From positions 38,368,854-38,432,853 of the forward strand of contig NC_134953.1 in the NCBI RefSeq assembly GCF_965638725.1: a stretch of DNA of 64,000 bases. Reading direction: 5' to 3'. The notes below the pieces were generated by a model. The model saw nothing but the letters and a program-made list of their open reading frames with translations. It was not told where the DNA came from and ran no database searches. The stretch comes from Aptenodytes patagonicus (Eukaryota > Chordata > Aves > Sphenisciformes > Spheniscidae). This document shows, piece after piece, positions 1 to 10,805 of the stretch; position 1 is the first letter of the stretch; each line of letters begins with the position of its first letter. The position numbers and the translations under genes were made by a program.

Positions 1-1444
1 CGTAGCCATTTAGCTGCTTGCATGGCTCTAAATGTCCTAAATAAGCTGGGTTAAAATGAGCAGCAAAACAGCTCTGAGCCCCTGGCTCTTTAAAGCCAGG
101 TCAATGTGCTGATCAGGGCTGGAGCGAAGGACGCAGAGGGTTGGATGGGGGCTAATGAGGGCAGCGTCTGCAAGAAGTGGATGGGGAAACCTTCGAAAAC
201 TCTCTTGTTGCCATAGGGATGTGGGGATGTATTTGGAGGAGGAGACATTCAGTACACATGGTTCACTTTTAAAGGTGTAAATTAAACTAAACCCAGGTGA
301 TTGCCCATTTCCAGTTCCCTCTGATTTTGTTCTGTGGAAAATAAACTTCCCCCCCCCCGATAACGCCTCTTCTTTGCCACAGACTGCCAAGAGCATCCCC
401 CTCTTTCGGGAAGCGTGCTCTAAGAAAAGGGACTTTGATGTCAGGCTCGGGTTTCCTCCATTCACAGTCTTTCAGTTTGCAAAAACGGCTCAGTTTTGGG
501 AGTCCCTCGGCAGAGCTCCTCTCCACCTGCACAGCTCCCCTGCACACCTCCACCCCGGGTGCAGGGATTACAGGCAGATTCCTGACCCCAGAGACAGGTG
601 CGGTGCTACGGGCACCACGTACACCGTGCCATGGCACAACAGGTGAGGAGGAGCCGCAGGGCTCGCGCTTGGGGACCAGCCACCCCAAGCACGACTCCCA
701 GCAAACCTTTGTTGCAAGAGGCAAAAGGCTTCTTTCTTCTCTCCCGGTGACTCACCCTGCCCGCGAGAGCCAGGGACAAAGCTGCCCCTTTCCCTGTGCT
801 GGGAGAGGTATCCAAGGCAGGAGGAGCCTTCCCAGGGCCCTCTGCAAAGAGCCTTTGGTGCCTGCTCCAGAAGAGCCCTGGGTTTGAAGGGATGCTGGAA
901 GCCCTCGGAGGCCAAGTGAATGCCCGCATTCATTCAGCACTCACTGAGCCATTCAGCTCTGCCCACTGCTCCCTCAAAGAGGAACAAAAATGAAAGCAAA
1001 GTCCAAATGCTTTTCTCCCTCTGTTTTCCCCCCTCTCAAAGCATCTCTTTGCATGTAGTCTTCTCCCTCCCCCTTGAGATCTCTGCTCTTGGTCCCGTCT
1101 CTACTGGGAGGAGGGAGAAAGTGGGGACGCAGCCAGGCAAAGGGGCCTCGCCAACACAGGGCTTGGGTTTGCTCCTCTTACCCCCTGCAGAAATGGGGTG
1201 AATTTCTCATTTTCCCTTGCGCTTTGCTGTCTTCTCCCTGGTGCTCACAGCCTGTGTTAGCAAAGGAGCAGGGGAGCGTACAAGCAAGAACACATCTTGC
1301 CCTGGCCTGGAGGAATAGACCACCGATGGGGAGAGAAAATGTCCTCCCTGGGCTTCCAGCAGCTCACAGCTGCAGTGCCAGGGCTCAGAGAGCAGGGGAC
1401 CCCCTTCACCCACCCAGGGGCCCTGGTGGGAGACAGCCACGTGC
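1..1444 (-). other. CDH23: CDH23 intron downstream of exon s (partial)
   Basis: Begins with the probable GC donor at 1443-1444 and runs off the window. Contains a C10 run at 349-358. The next expected exon, starting near LKATDADEG of EC11, is not present on the minus strand. Confidence 0.8.
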
Positions 1445-1593
1445 CTGCACTATGCTGCTGGCTGCCGGGATGTCCTCGGGGACGCTGACTTCGTAGCTGC
1501 TCTGAAGGAAGATGGGTCGGTTGTCATTGACGTCCAGAACGGTCACGTACACGGTGGCAGTCCCGGTGCGCCGGTTCCCGGTGGGGCCGTTGT
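1445..1593 (-). CDS. CDH23: CDH23 exon s (end of EC10, linker, start of EC11)
   Basis: Two bases complete D1074, then 49 codons [16 protein letters not shown] to SSIVQ (human 1075-1123). It contains the DNGPTG calcium loop, the linker [11 protein letters not shown] with N1098 conserved, and the first strand of EC11 ([16 protein letters not shown]). The acceptor is CTGTACAG. The 3' boundary is set at CAG for Q1123 by homology, which leaves GCACGT as donor: a GC instead of GT. A GT six bases earlier (ATA followed by GTGCAG) would cost two conserved residues. A later GT at 1440 would change phase. The downstream exon is outside the window. Confidence 0.88.
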
Positions 1594-2919
1594 CTGTACA
1601 GGAGAGAAAGGCGAGGGGAGGTTCAGTCACCTCCATCTCCTCCTTGCATAGGTGCTGCTCAGCCCTCGGCTGCTGAAAATAACAGCATCAAAATTTCTAA
1701 ACTAAAATCATCTGTCTTTTCTGCAGCTTCCAAATCCCACACTGAACCATAGGGGTTTTTTTCTGCCTATCCTGAAGGAGAAAGGAAAAGCCAAACTGCC
1801 CCTGAGCTCTGCCATGGAGCCACTGCCCAGCGAGGCTGGAAACGCCACTGGTCATTAAAGAGGGTTTGCAACTCCATAGACTAAGAGGGTGATGTGTGCT
1901 GGAAGGGACTGCTGGAGGTCAGGGATTTGAGGGATGAAGATGGGCAGGGGTCTGCACAGCAGCACCTCTGGAGCCAGTCTGCACCTCGGCTGTTGCAGGG
2001 AGGCGGTGTGGGTACGGTTGGCTGCAGCTGGCCCTGAGGAAAAGCAAAAGCCCTGATGAGTTTTCTGTAGACCCAGCTCAGCTCACAGCCAAAGAGCACC
2101 AGGACCAGTTGATGTTCAGTAGATAAGGACATGGCAGTGTGGCTCTTGCTTTTGCCACAAAGGATGAGGCAATGGGGAGCATAGAGTGAGTTTGGTTTTT
2201 CCAACATGCCTGATACAAGTGAGCCCTAAACCCACCCAGGTGGAGCCCGTGGGATCTGGTGACTGGGAAAACACAGGCAGTCTGATACCCATCCAAGGGG
2301 CAGAACGGACCCTTTACCACTTGGGATCCGGTTCTGCGTGCCCAGCCTGTGCAGCATCCCCACTGCAGACCCTATGGCACCTGCAATGCCGTGCCCCCGA
2401 GATTTCTGACCAGGACACTTATTTCTCCTTTCAAAAGGGACGACCAAGTCTTCTGTAAACAGGCACATCATTATAAAGCTCTGGGGGTGATGGCCAAGAT
2501 GTGTTTGGCACGCAGGCCCTCTGCCCGTGCCAGGTGGCTCTGGATTAATGGGCAGCCACTGAGCTGGCATGGTATTAGGGGAACGATGCTGTGGCACTGG
2601 CATTTCTGGGTGGAGGTCTGTCCCAGGCAGCACGAAGCCTCTCGGGAATAGGGGTCTTGCCTTCTTTGGGGGAAAGGGAAACCTCCAGGGCTGGACGAGC
2701 CCGAGGGGTGAGTTTACTGTCTGCAAAAGTCATGGTGGAACTGGGACATATTAATGCACGTGGGCTGTGAAATGCTAACACCAAACACAGGCTCCAGTTT
2801 ACAGAGTGCCTCAACGGTTGCTGTCTCTCTGCCATGCTTCCAAGGCAGCTCAGCACGTGCACAGCCACCCCGTGTGGCTGCGTGGCAGTGGTCCCACAGG
2901 AACAGTGGGATATCCTTAC
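1594..2919 (-). other. CDH23: CDH23 intron r-s (1,326 bp)
   Basis: Donor GTAAGG, acceptor CTGTACAG. A stretch near 1899-1925 faintly resembles the end of a CR1 element but is too short to call. No gene seen. Confidence 0.83.
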
Positions 2920-3033
2920 CGATGGCCTCCAGGATCAGTATGTACGATGCCACGGTCTCCCTGTCCAGACTCACAACTGTCCTGACCACCCCATCCCTGA
3001 AGCCGACGCTGAATTTGCCATCCTGGTTCCCAC
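2920..3033 (-). CDS. CDH23: CDH23 exon r (EC10, middle)
   Basis: Two bases complete G1036, then 37 codons GNQDGKFSVGFRDGVVR to LILEAI and one base of D1074. It carries the LDRET motif, whose arginine is human R1060 (R1060W in deafness families) and is conserved. The acceptor is TTTGCTGCAG and the donor GTAAGG, phase 1 to 1. Differences from human are few (Q for V, F for Y, G for A, S for G, V for T). It lies 1031 bp from exon q and 1326 bp from exon s. Confidence 0.96.
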
Positions 3034-4064
3034 CTGCAGCAAAGGACAAGGAGCAGGTTACCCATTGTCTGGATGCAGGGAGCAGAGCCCACGCTGCAGG
3101 GGATGTTGCAGCCTGGGCACGGGGTCAGCCCAAGTGTGGAAATGCCAAGTGTTCAGCCTGCCCTCCTGAAGGGCTGCATTTTACACGCTTGTGAGCAAGA
3201 CAAGCTTTGTAGGATGAGCTTGTATCTTGTCCTAGGCAAAGCTGCTCTGCAGCAAAAGTGGGCAGAGCGCCTTCTCTCTGCCACACCAAATGCCGTGCCT
3301 GCCTCAGAGCGCAGGAAAGGAGCGATGGTTGTAGGAAAAGCTGAATCATATAAGAGTCAGATCATTTCCTGAATGATTCGGAAGCAAACTGGGGTAACTT
3401 TGCATGTGGCCTGCGGTACCTGTGGGACAACACACACCTTTTCTCTTGCGGGGGAGGCCGGTGGGGCCATGAGATGAAACGTGAGGCTGCTATTGTGAGA
3501 AAAATTACTCTCTGGTGACACTTCTATTTTTGCCCTCTTCCTGAGGGCTAAATGCTGCATGTGCAGTTTGCAAGTCAAAGCGCGGCCAGGGGGTTCCCCG
3601 GCCTCCTGCTGCAGGTGCTGCAGCTGCGGTGCGAGCCAGGCACTGCCCAGGCGGCATCGCTGCCCGCCTGCTCCCTGCGCACCCAAAACCACCTGCATGC
3701 AGGGCTACAAGATGTCCTACAACTCCAGAGAGGCTTCCAGCCCTAAATGCATGTTACACAAATGCTGCCCCAGCGGTGTTAAGCCCATCCTCATGCTTTT
3801 CCTGGCTGCATCCTGGTGGTGCGAGAAGGCAGGGGATGCTCGGGGGCAAGGGTTCGCCCCGAGCATGACAAGGAATAGCAGCAGAGCGGTCAGCAAGGCA
3901 GGTAGCCAAGTGGGGCTGTTCGGCAGAGGGCGATGCTGCACAAGGTTTGGAGGGGCTGGAAGCGGCAGCGCTGATGTGCAGAACACCCTGGCCATGATCT
4001 GGGGCAGCCTGCTCCTTTCCACAACCAAAGCTCCCCTTTGCAGCATTTTGCAAGGGGTTCATAC
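3034..4064 (-). other. CDH23: CDH23 intron q-r (1,031 bp)
   Basis: Donor GTATGA, acceptor TTTGCTGCAG. GC-rich at about 3575-3680. A 220-codon plus-strand open frame crosses it into exon q; it has no recognisable domain and is treated as an antisense shadow. Confidence 0.83.
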
Positions 4065-4217
4065 CTGTGATGAAGTAGCTGAGCTCAGCGTTCAGTCCAA
4101 TGTCAGCATCCGTGCAGTTAAGCCGGACCACTTTGAAATCCCGGGCCACGTTTTCGGGCAGCGACACGTTGTAGACAGCTGGGAAGAAGGTGGGGCTCTC
4201 GTCGTTCACGTCCAGAA
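4065..4217 (-). CDS. CDH23: CDH23 exon q (EC9-EC10 linker, start of EC10)
   Basis: Two bases complete V985, then 50 codons and one base of G1036. It starts with the linker VLDVNDESPTFF, where the usual DxNDN is DVNDES (human DVNDET); D990 is intact. EC10 follows with YNVSLPENVARDF, the calcium motif NCTDADIGLNAEL and YFITG. The acceptor is CTTTTAG and the donor GTATGA, which keeps G at +5. Phase is 1 to 1. NVS and NCT are sequons. Confidence 0.96.
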
Positions 4218-5172
4218 CTAAAAGGGGGAACAGAGCTGAGTGCTCTGCCAGGGCTGCCTGTCCTGCAGATGCCAGGCTGACGTCTGCTGGGCTCCCAAAA
4301 CCACCTGCCTGCTGCTCTGAGCATCCCAGGGAATGTTCTGCCTGCTGCTCCCTGCCATTTGTGTGGTGGGGGTGCCTGCAAACCAGCTGTAGGGACTGAT
4401 CCCCATTGCTGCAGGCTGTATTTGGTTGTCTCTGATACATACAGATCTCCCCCCTCACGTCTAAAGAAACCTTACATAACTGTGATTAAAGTTACTGTTT
4501 GCACCAAGCTCATTTCCTTCCCCATTCAGAGGAAAATCTGGGGCTTAAATGTAAGCTCAGTATTTCCTGCTGTATGGCAGAGGGCTCTGGAGTTACAGGA
4601 CCAGAAACTTCTTTTTCCAAACCCAGGCCTGAGGAGAATCCAGGGACAGTGTATTTCCAGATGATGCTTATCCTCAGCACTAGGCTCGTGTGAAGCCAGT
4701 AAATAGAAATGCATTAAATTAAAGACAGGCCACATAATAAGGGTCCAGCTCTGAAACTGGGATCACGTGGGCTGTCCAGACACGCAGCTGATGCGAATCA
4801 CATGCTGAAGCAAAAGGCAGGCCAAAAGAAAAAGAAACACTGGTGATGGGGGAATGGAGGAAAAATGATACAGAATTTGGGGGCCCTGCCAGAAACACCA
4901 TATTTTCCTCATCTCTGCACTATGCTGACACCACACCAGGCAAGACGCAAAGCCTGCGGGGACAGCAGCACGATGGGCTGCCCTCCCTATGTGCTGTCAT
5001 AGACAGAAGCAAGAACAGACATAATGGGTTAGATCATATATCCATCTGACTCCTCGGTGTTCTCCTATATAAACCACATCTCCTCCAGTGAGGTGTCCTT
5101 GTCACCCATCTTTTTGGGAGCGGAGGGGGCTCTGCAGCTGGGCAGGGCTTGGAGGGGTCTTGGTGCACCCAC
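4218..5172 (-). other. CDH23: CDH23 intron p-q (955 bp)
   Basis: Donor GTGGGT, acceptor CTTTTAG. Nothing else seen. Confidence 0.85.
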
Positions 5173-5392
5173 CTTTGACAGTCAGGGTGCTGGTGGAGCT
5201 CTTGGAGGGCACGCCGGCATCGCTGGCCACCACCCGCAGGTAGTACTCGGTGATCCTCTCCCTGTCCAGCACGGCAGTGGAGGTGACGAGCCCGCTGGTG
5301 CTGTTGATGAGGAAATCCATGCGGGGCATCCCCACCTGCATGCGGTATGTCACCTGCCCATTCGGACCCTCGTCCAGGTCGATGGCCACTAC
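5173..5392 (-). CDS. CDH23: CDH23 exon p (EC9, body)
   Basis: A 220 bp exon of 73 codons plus one base, VVAIDLDEGPNGQVTYR to TLTVK, human 912-984. AIDLDEGPNG is a fully canonical calcium motif, followed by MPRMDFLINSTSG, LDRER and ASDAGVPS (DxGxP). The acceptor is CCTGCCAG and the donor GTGGGT, phase 0 to 1. The last base completes V985 in exon q. One sequon, NST. The 5' part is highly similar to human (RMQVGMPRMDFLIN against RMPVGMPRMDFLIN). Confidence 0.96.
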
Positions 5393-5719
5393 CTGGCAGG
5401 GAGAGTGGAGGGAAGGGGTGAGCATGGGGGAGCCTTATTGTCTCCTGACTGATGAAAATCATAGTACATAAACCCTGAGCATTTCTTTGCCCCCAGGGAT
5501 GCTGGGTTGAAACAAAGGGGCCTCGAGGCATCCCCCCTGCTGGGAGCGAGCACATGGGGTGGAATGCCATAACCCCTTCTGCATCCCCCCAAGTTGCATT
5601 GCTAGAGGATGAAGGGGATGGAGAGGATGTACTGCTAGCCTGCTTTGCAGAAGTGATGGCAGTGACAGCAGCAGCAGCAGCTCCCAGAGCAGGGCACAGC
5701 AGCAATGGGGCACGCTCAC
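5393..5719 (-). other. CDH23: CDH23 intron o-p (327 bp)
   Basis: Donor GTGAGC, acceptor CCTGCCAG. Contains a short AGC-rich patch at about 5669-5681, otherwise unremarkable. Confidence 0.85.
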
Positions 5720-5865
5720 CTGGAAGACGGAGGAGCCCGCAGGAAGGCCCTCGGCGATTTCGGCAGTGAAGGGCAGGTTTTGGAAAGTGGGGTCGTTGTC
5801 GTTCAGGTCCAGCAGGTTGACGAAAACTGTGGCACTGCTGGTAGCTCGCAGGGGTGGCCTCCCAC
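5720..5865 (-). CDS. CDH23: CDH23 exon o (end of EC8, linker, start of EC9)
   Basis: Two bases complete C863, then 48 codons GRPPLRATSSATVFV to GSSVFQ (human 864-911). It contains the DxGxP-type loop DCGRPPL, the last strand of EC8, the linker LLDLNDNDPTF, and the first strand of EC9 (PFTAEIAEGLPAG). The acceptor is CCTCCGCAG and the donor GTGAGC, phase 1 to 0. It ends with CAG for glutamine at the same structural position where exon s ends, just before the VVAID strand of the next exon. Confidence 0.96.
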
Positions 5866-7086
5866 CTGCGGAGGCCAGGAACGGGGTTTCAAGGTTAATG
5901 CCTCCAGCCATTTCCAACCCTTTCCCCCAAAAGAAGTCTTCACTCCCTATGCAGAGAGTCATGCAGGATGGGGCTGCCCCATCGAGGTCTTAACCTGTCT
6001 GTGTTACTGCTTGTGCTGCAGCCCATTGGACTAATGGCATAGTCCACTGGCAGGGGAAATCTCTTCCTGACAGGAGGTATGCAGGACAGACCGACAGCTA
6101 CCCATGCCTGCAGCTAGAAAAACAATAGCAACACCAATCTATCCTTCTGGCAGGCTGGATGGGACAATGGCCTTAGCATGGTGCAGAGGTGATGCAAAAA
6201 TAGAGAGGCAGAGTTAAGGTTATATGTGCCTGCTGGCTCTTGGAAACCAGCTGGATAATGGAAAATTATCTTCATCTCCCTCTCTCTCTATTTTTTTTTC
6301 TAAAAAAGTTTCCCTAACATACTATTTCCAGAGAAAAAGACATTTCATTGATCAGCTCTTTTCCCCCCACCTGCTCAACTGACTTTCCTGATGGAGCCAG
6401 CCTCCGTGTGTGGTATCTCACCAGTCCTGCAAGCCATGCAGGCTCAGCTCTGCAGAGAAACCCCGACCCACCCAGCAGACCTTGCAGAGCAGCCCAGAAA
6501 CAGGTTGCCCGGTGTGCCTTGACATACTGCATCTTCTCAGCAGCACGCTATGAGCACTCGGCACTGCCCTCATCTCCCTGCCTGCACTAAACATTCACTT
6601 CTTTGTGCTACAGCCCCTGCCTCCTACATGCAGCCCAAGCGTGGGTCTCCTGCAAAACAGACATTTCACACACCAGGCGCCTTTCGGTTTGTTTTTTAAC
6701 TGCAAAATGCAAAGAATGGTGTCTTCTGCAACGAGGGGGAGTTTCTGCCTCCCAGGCTCATTGTCAGGGCTGCTGCAGAAACCACGGTGCTTGCGTTCTG
6801 AGGGCTTCTGGTTTGTTTTAGCAGCAGGTTTTAACCTCCTCTCATTTTTTTAACCTCAAAAACATCTTTGGAACTTATGCTTAAAACAGGAAAAAAAAAA
6901 GAAACTTCATCATAAAGGAAAAATCAGGCCGAAAAAGTTCAGCTCAACATACGAAAACCATCAGGGAGGGAAAGCAGAAGGAGAGGAGGGCAACGCACAC
7001 ACAACCTGAGCCCCAGTGATTTCTAGCTACAGCGGAGCAAGACAAACCACCGTGGCAAAGAGGAGTGGGACCGAAGCGGTGCTTAC
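5866..7086 (-). other. CDH23: CDH23 intron n-o (1,221 bp)
   Basis: Donor GTAAGC, acceptor CCTCCGCAG. A CT-rich then T-rich run lies at about 6278-6300 and an A-rich run at about 6890-6900. No gene seen. Confidence 0.83.
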
Positions 7087-7276
7087 AGTCGGTGACCGAC
7101 ACCACGATCCTCCGCATGAGCTGGGCCTCCTGGGCGTTGGGGTTCTCCCGGTCCAGCAGGACGCCAGTGGTGCGGATCTTGCCCGTGGTGCTGTTGAGGC
7201 TGTAGAACTTGTTGGGGGGTCGGATGCTGTACACCACTGTGCCGTTCTCCCCCAGGTCTGGGTCGATGGCCACCAC
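7087..7276 (-). CDS. CDH23: CDH23 exon n (EC8, body)
   Basis: A 190 bp exon of 63 codons plus one base, VVAIDPDLGENGTVVYS to SVTD plus the T of C863. It encodes most of EC8: AIDPDLGENG is a canonical DxDxGxN calcium motif, LDREN follows the central strands, and VTDC starts the C-terminal calcium loop completed by exon o. The acceptor is CATGGCAG behind a pyrimidine-rich tract, the donor GTAAGC, phase 0 to 1. Sequons NGT and NST are present. Compared with human, the differences cluster in the DE loop (LLDRENPNAQEAQ). Confidence 0.96.
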
Positions 7277-8503
7277 CTGCCATGGAGAAACAGCAAAAAT
7301 TAAAGCAGAGCAACGGGAATTAACTCCCATGGTGTGTCCCCCTGTAGATTCACCAGTGTCTGATAATGAGACTGAGCTCCCATGACAGGCTTTCCCGTAC
7401 CAGCAGCAGCAAGTTCTCCTTCCTCCATACAGCTGTATATTTCCATGATACTTGCAGGGATTTTGTACCCTCGAGACCTCTACTGTGGTGTTAAATCTCA
7501 CCGATATTGGCCTGCAAGCCCAGGAGGTAATGGCATGGCAAGAGAGACATGAGCATGCAGCAGTCAAATGGGCTTTTCTCTTTTTAAATAAAACCAGCTA
7601 GAACAAGCGCCCTTCAGAAAAATAAAATAAATGGGACAAAGAGGCGCGCTGAGGAACTTGTGCTGTCACATCGGAAATGCTGGAAATAATTCACTGGTGG
7701 GTTCTCTTCTATGCCAGACATTTTGTGCTTTATTGTTCTCCCTGTGACATTTTTAATTACAGGGGACATTTACATTAAAAAAAAACCCAACTTCATTACG
7801 CTCGTAACTTCCCCGGCCCCTGCTGCTTGTCCCGCAGCTGAATTTACATTGTATCAGTGACAAAATAATTATTTTCCCAGCAACTAATTGGGATGTCAAA
7901 GGCAAGACAACTTCAAGCAGGTGCTGAGCAGCGGGGCTGGTGCCGCACGGAAGAGAGAAAACCGCCGTGCTCTGGCTGGGGCTGCGCTGACAGACCTTTC
8001 TTCCCCCCCCCAACTCCTTTTCTTTTGTAGCCTTCCCCCTTATGTGATTTTGTGGATTCTCTTTGCTTTTCCCTCATTTATTTTCCGTTTTGTGCCTGTC
8101 ATTTTTCTCCCAGCGTGATGGAGTATAAGCCTCCCTCTCTCCTTCTCTTTTATTTCACCAGAGGGACTTGAAAGGCTGTAAATCAATGTCTTTCAGAGAG
8201 GTCCTTGAAGGAGGTTGCAGATGAGGCTAAGAAAAGGAGAATTTGGCCAAAACCCACACAATTTGGGGAGAAAAAAAAAATATCCCAGCAGATAAGAGAA
8301 ACACACGGGATGGGCAGCAGCGAGGAGGCTCAGGAGTAACCTTTTAAATGGACTTCTGCAAGATGGTGCTCGACTGGAGGTGACACCGGGTAGGAGGTGA
8401 CACCCGTTCGGAGGTGACACCCTGCTCCAGCCAAGCAGGTGACAACCTCGCCAGGTGAAAGGAAAAGGCTTTTAGCACAACAGCTGCCTTCCTTCGCACG
8501 TAC
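7277..8503 (-). other. CDH23: CDH23 intron m-n (1,227 bp)
   Basis: Donor GTACGT, acceptor CATGGCAG. Contains the 17 bp tandem repeat (8376-8421), an A-rich run at about 8271-8280, and an AT-rich block at about 7720-7920 that could be a conserved element. Confidence 0.83.
8376..8421. repeat. 17 bp tandem repeat, three copies
   Basis: The 12-mer GGAGGTGACACC occurs exactly three times, at 8376, 8393 and 8410, each 17 bp apart, with variable 5 bp fillers. It lies 83 bp past the donor of exon m. Confidence 0.9.
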
Positions 8504-8611
8504 CGTGGTGACATCTGAGTTGGGGGGGGTCATCTCCACCAGATTGATGAAGTATGGCTCATCCTTCCACGTGGGATAGTTGTCATTGATGTCCAGCAGT
8601 GTGATGTTCAC
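8504..8611 (-). CDS. CDH23: CDH23 exon m (EC7-EC8 linker, start of EC8)
   Basis: A phase 0 to 0 exon of 36 codons, VNITLLDINDNYPTW to NSDVTT, human 764-799. It holds the EC7 end strand, the linker LLDINDNYPTW, and the first strand of EC8 (YFINLVEMTPPNSD). The acceptor is TCTTGCAG and the donor GTACGT. The coding strand has a run of eight C (8522-8529) within ACC CCC CCC AAC encoding TPPN; the frame is intact across it. NIT is a sequon. Three 17 bp tandem units lie about 80 bp past the donor. Confidence 0.96.
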
Positions 8612-10692
8612 CTGCAAGAGAGCAAGCAAGCAACGCTGCATCAGGTGGTATTGGCTCCTGGGGCAGCACGGCGTGTCCCCCTGGATGTACAGCAGCACCA
8701 GGTACCCAACGCACGTTCACCCTCCGGAGGGAAAGCCTACAGAAGAAGAACCTCCTGCATCTTCACAGCCAAGGCTCCTTGGCATATCTGATCTTGGTTT
8801 GGCTCACACGTACTTATTACCTTGCAGTTAAAACAACCACAGGGGCACGAGGTGTGTTTTCAAGTAGCTACTTCACTGGGGGGGGATGCAAATCGGTCAC
8901 GGTGGTGAGGGAGAGGATGCAGTGCGAACATGGCAGGAAAGGAAGGAAAAAACTGAGTGACTGGTAAAAAGAAAAAAAAAAAAGGAATAAATGAGAAATC
9001 AGGAGAGGGTACGGTAACAGGGGGTGGGAGGTGCAAAGACGAGAGCACGGGAGAGGATGGTGCCCTGAGGTGCTACCTATCTTCATTTTCAGCATGAGAA
9101 ATGGCATCTAAGTGACAGTAGCGAGCCTGTGGGATGCATCCTGTTGTCTGTGAGTCTCTCACCTCCCCAGATCACCCGTTTCAATCCAGCCTGTGAGTCT
9201 ATAAAGGTGCCTGAGGGAAGAGCTGCAGTTCAAGGGAAAGGTGGGCAGAGGGGCAGGAGGTGCCTGCCACCCCCAAGCAGGGTGTCTCGCAGAGCTTCTC
9301 CTGGGGTCTTCCATGCTCCCAAGTAATCGGGTCCTGCTGATGCACCAGGCTGAGCTGCTGGTGCCACCCCGTGGTAGAAGAGGCGAATCTGGATACCACA
9401 GTCTCCGGGGATGTGCCCAGGGCACAAGCCAAGGCACCAGCGGTGGTCCCTGGGGAGGTTGGTGACCCACCTCTACTCCAAGCACCCCAGGCGCTTGTCC
9501 ATCACCCAGGGACCTTGCAAAGCCCCTGAATGGACCCTTATTCCCAGATCAAAAATGATTATAGGGAACAGCTTTGAGTCCTGGGTGTGTATCCTTGCTA
9601 ATGACAGTAGACAAACTTAATCAGCCACCCACTTCTCACCGAGTCTTAATATTCTTTAACATTTTAGGAACCATGATGCATTTTTTTTTTTTCCTAATTG
9701 CAATCTGTGTTGCAAAAACCTTGTTTTGCCCTTCAGTAAAGTCAACAGGAGAACATAATCTCATCTGGAGCCCCAAAGGGGAACCCAGCATCTGACAGGC
9801 CATGCCATTGGCCAAGGCCATCATGTGCCTCTGGGAGGCCCCATAGGGAGCTTCTAGGCTGCTACCTGGATCATACACCTCCTGATGGTCCTCAGCAGTA
9901 GTAACAATTACTTTAGGGATCTCTTCAGCACAACCACAATATTTCTATGCATCGCCCTCTGATGTGTGGGGCATCTTGCCTGCAATCCAACCAAGCATCC
10001 CAGGAGCAAGAACACCGAAAAGGTATGAAATGTTCAAACCAACATGGTGCCATGAGCAGTGAGAGATGGATCCTTGGCTTTTCACCTCCTGGTATTTGCA
10101 AAGACTTCTACAAACCCTTTGCAAACAACAGGTCTCCCTGAGGTCTGTGAAGGGCAAGGCAAAGTAGAAGGCTTCAGTCTGCAGTACAACGGCCTGCACC
10201 TCCACCAGAACCTTCTGAGGAGCCCAGGCATCACAAACCGGTTGGAAACCCTTGATCCAGGCAGTATGAATAGTAGTCATCAGGAGCAACTAAGCGTGCC
10301 TGCAGGCTCTCCAACTAAGCATTTTCTCAAGAGGCGTGAATAAAGGGAGCCATGCTGTGGGTGGAATAGGTACCCGTTACTGCCTTCGCATGGAGAGCTG
10401 GACACGCAAAGCGCTGGAAGGTCAAGTGGCTCCTGAGTGAATGGCTTGCCAGGAAAGGGAGCCCGACTTCAAGGTCTACACAGTCTGGACAGTCTGCAAG
10501 GGCTGTGAGCAGTGGTGGGGGCAGCCCAGAGGGCAGACATCACAGTGTGCTCTTTACCCATTCACACAGCTAAAATTAAACACTGCTAGCATGGGGAACT
10601 GAAGCATCGGTGCCTGGGCAGCCCTCTCTGACGCCAGCCCCAGGCAGGCACCGGTGGCTCGAGGAGGTGGGAATCACTCTTCACACACTCAC
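8612..10692 (-). other. CDH23: CDH23 intron l-m (2,081 bp)
   Basis: Donor GTGAGT, acceptor TCTTGCAG. Holds an A12 run (8972-8983) and a T12 run (9681-9692). No gene or recognisable transposon. Confidence 0.83.
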
Positions 10693-10805
10693 CATAGCAA
10701 TGCCTGTCTTCTGGTGGTGGCCCACGCCTCCATCCACTGCCCGGACAATGAGGATGTATTCAGATTTGGCCTCCCGGTCCAGCAAAGATGTCGTCGTGAT
10801 TTCTC
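10693..10805 (-). CDS. CDH23: CDH23 exon l (EC7, C-terminal half)
   Basis: Two bases complete G726, then 37 codons EITTTSLLDREAKSEY to QKTGIAM (human 727-763). It carries the canonical LDRE motif and AVDGGVGHHQ, EC7's version of the DxGxP loop. The acceptor is GGCTGCAG and the donor GTGAGT, phase 1 to 0. It is nearly identical to human, with A for T within LDREAKSEY, H for N in GGVGHHQ and M for T at the last codon. The final strand continues in exon m. Confidence 0.95.

Noticed and set aside
1435..1451. GT at 1450 as the donor of exon s
   Set aside because: It would remove two residues (VQ) matching conserved positions, and its context (ATA|GTGCAG) is poor. The GC donor at 1444 fits homology and consensus better.
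1895..1930. Faint resemblance (GCTGGAAGGGACTGCTGGAGGTCA) to the 3' part of an avian CR1 LINE
   Set aside because: Only about 25 bp match from memory, with no ATTCTATG-type tail and no flanking CR1 sequence. A repeat search against a CR1 library would decide.
3559..4221. 220-codon plus-strand open frame overlapping exon q
   Set aside because: It is antisense to a real exon, has no recognisable domain, and its composition reflects GC-rich intron sequence. No splice or promoter evidence.
8860..9107. Minus-strand open frame with a phenylalanine/leucine-rich stretch that looks like a membrane segment
   Set aside because: The hydrophobic stretch is the translation of a low-complexity A/G tract on the plus strand (8930-8990), inside intron l-m.
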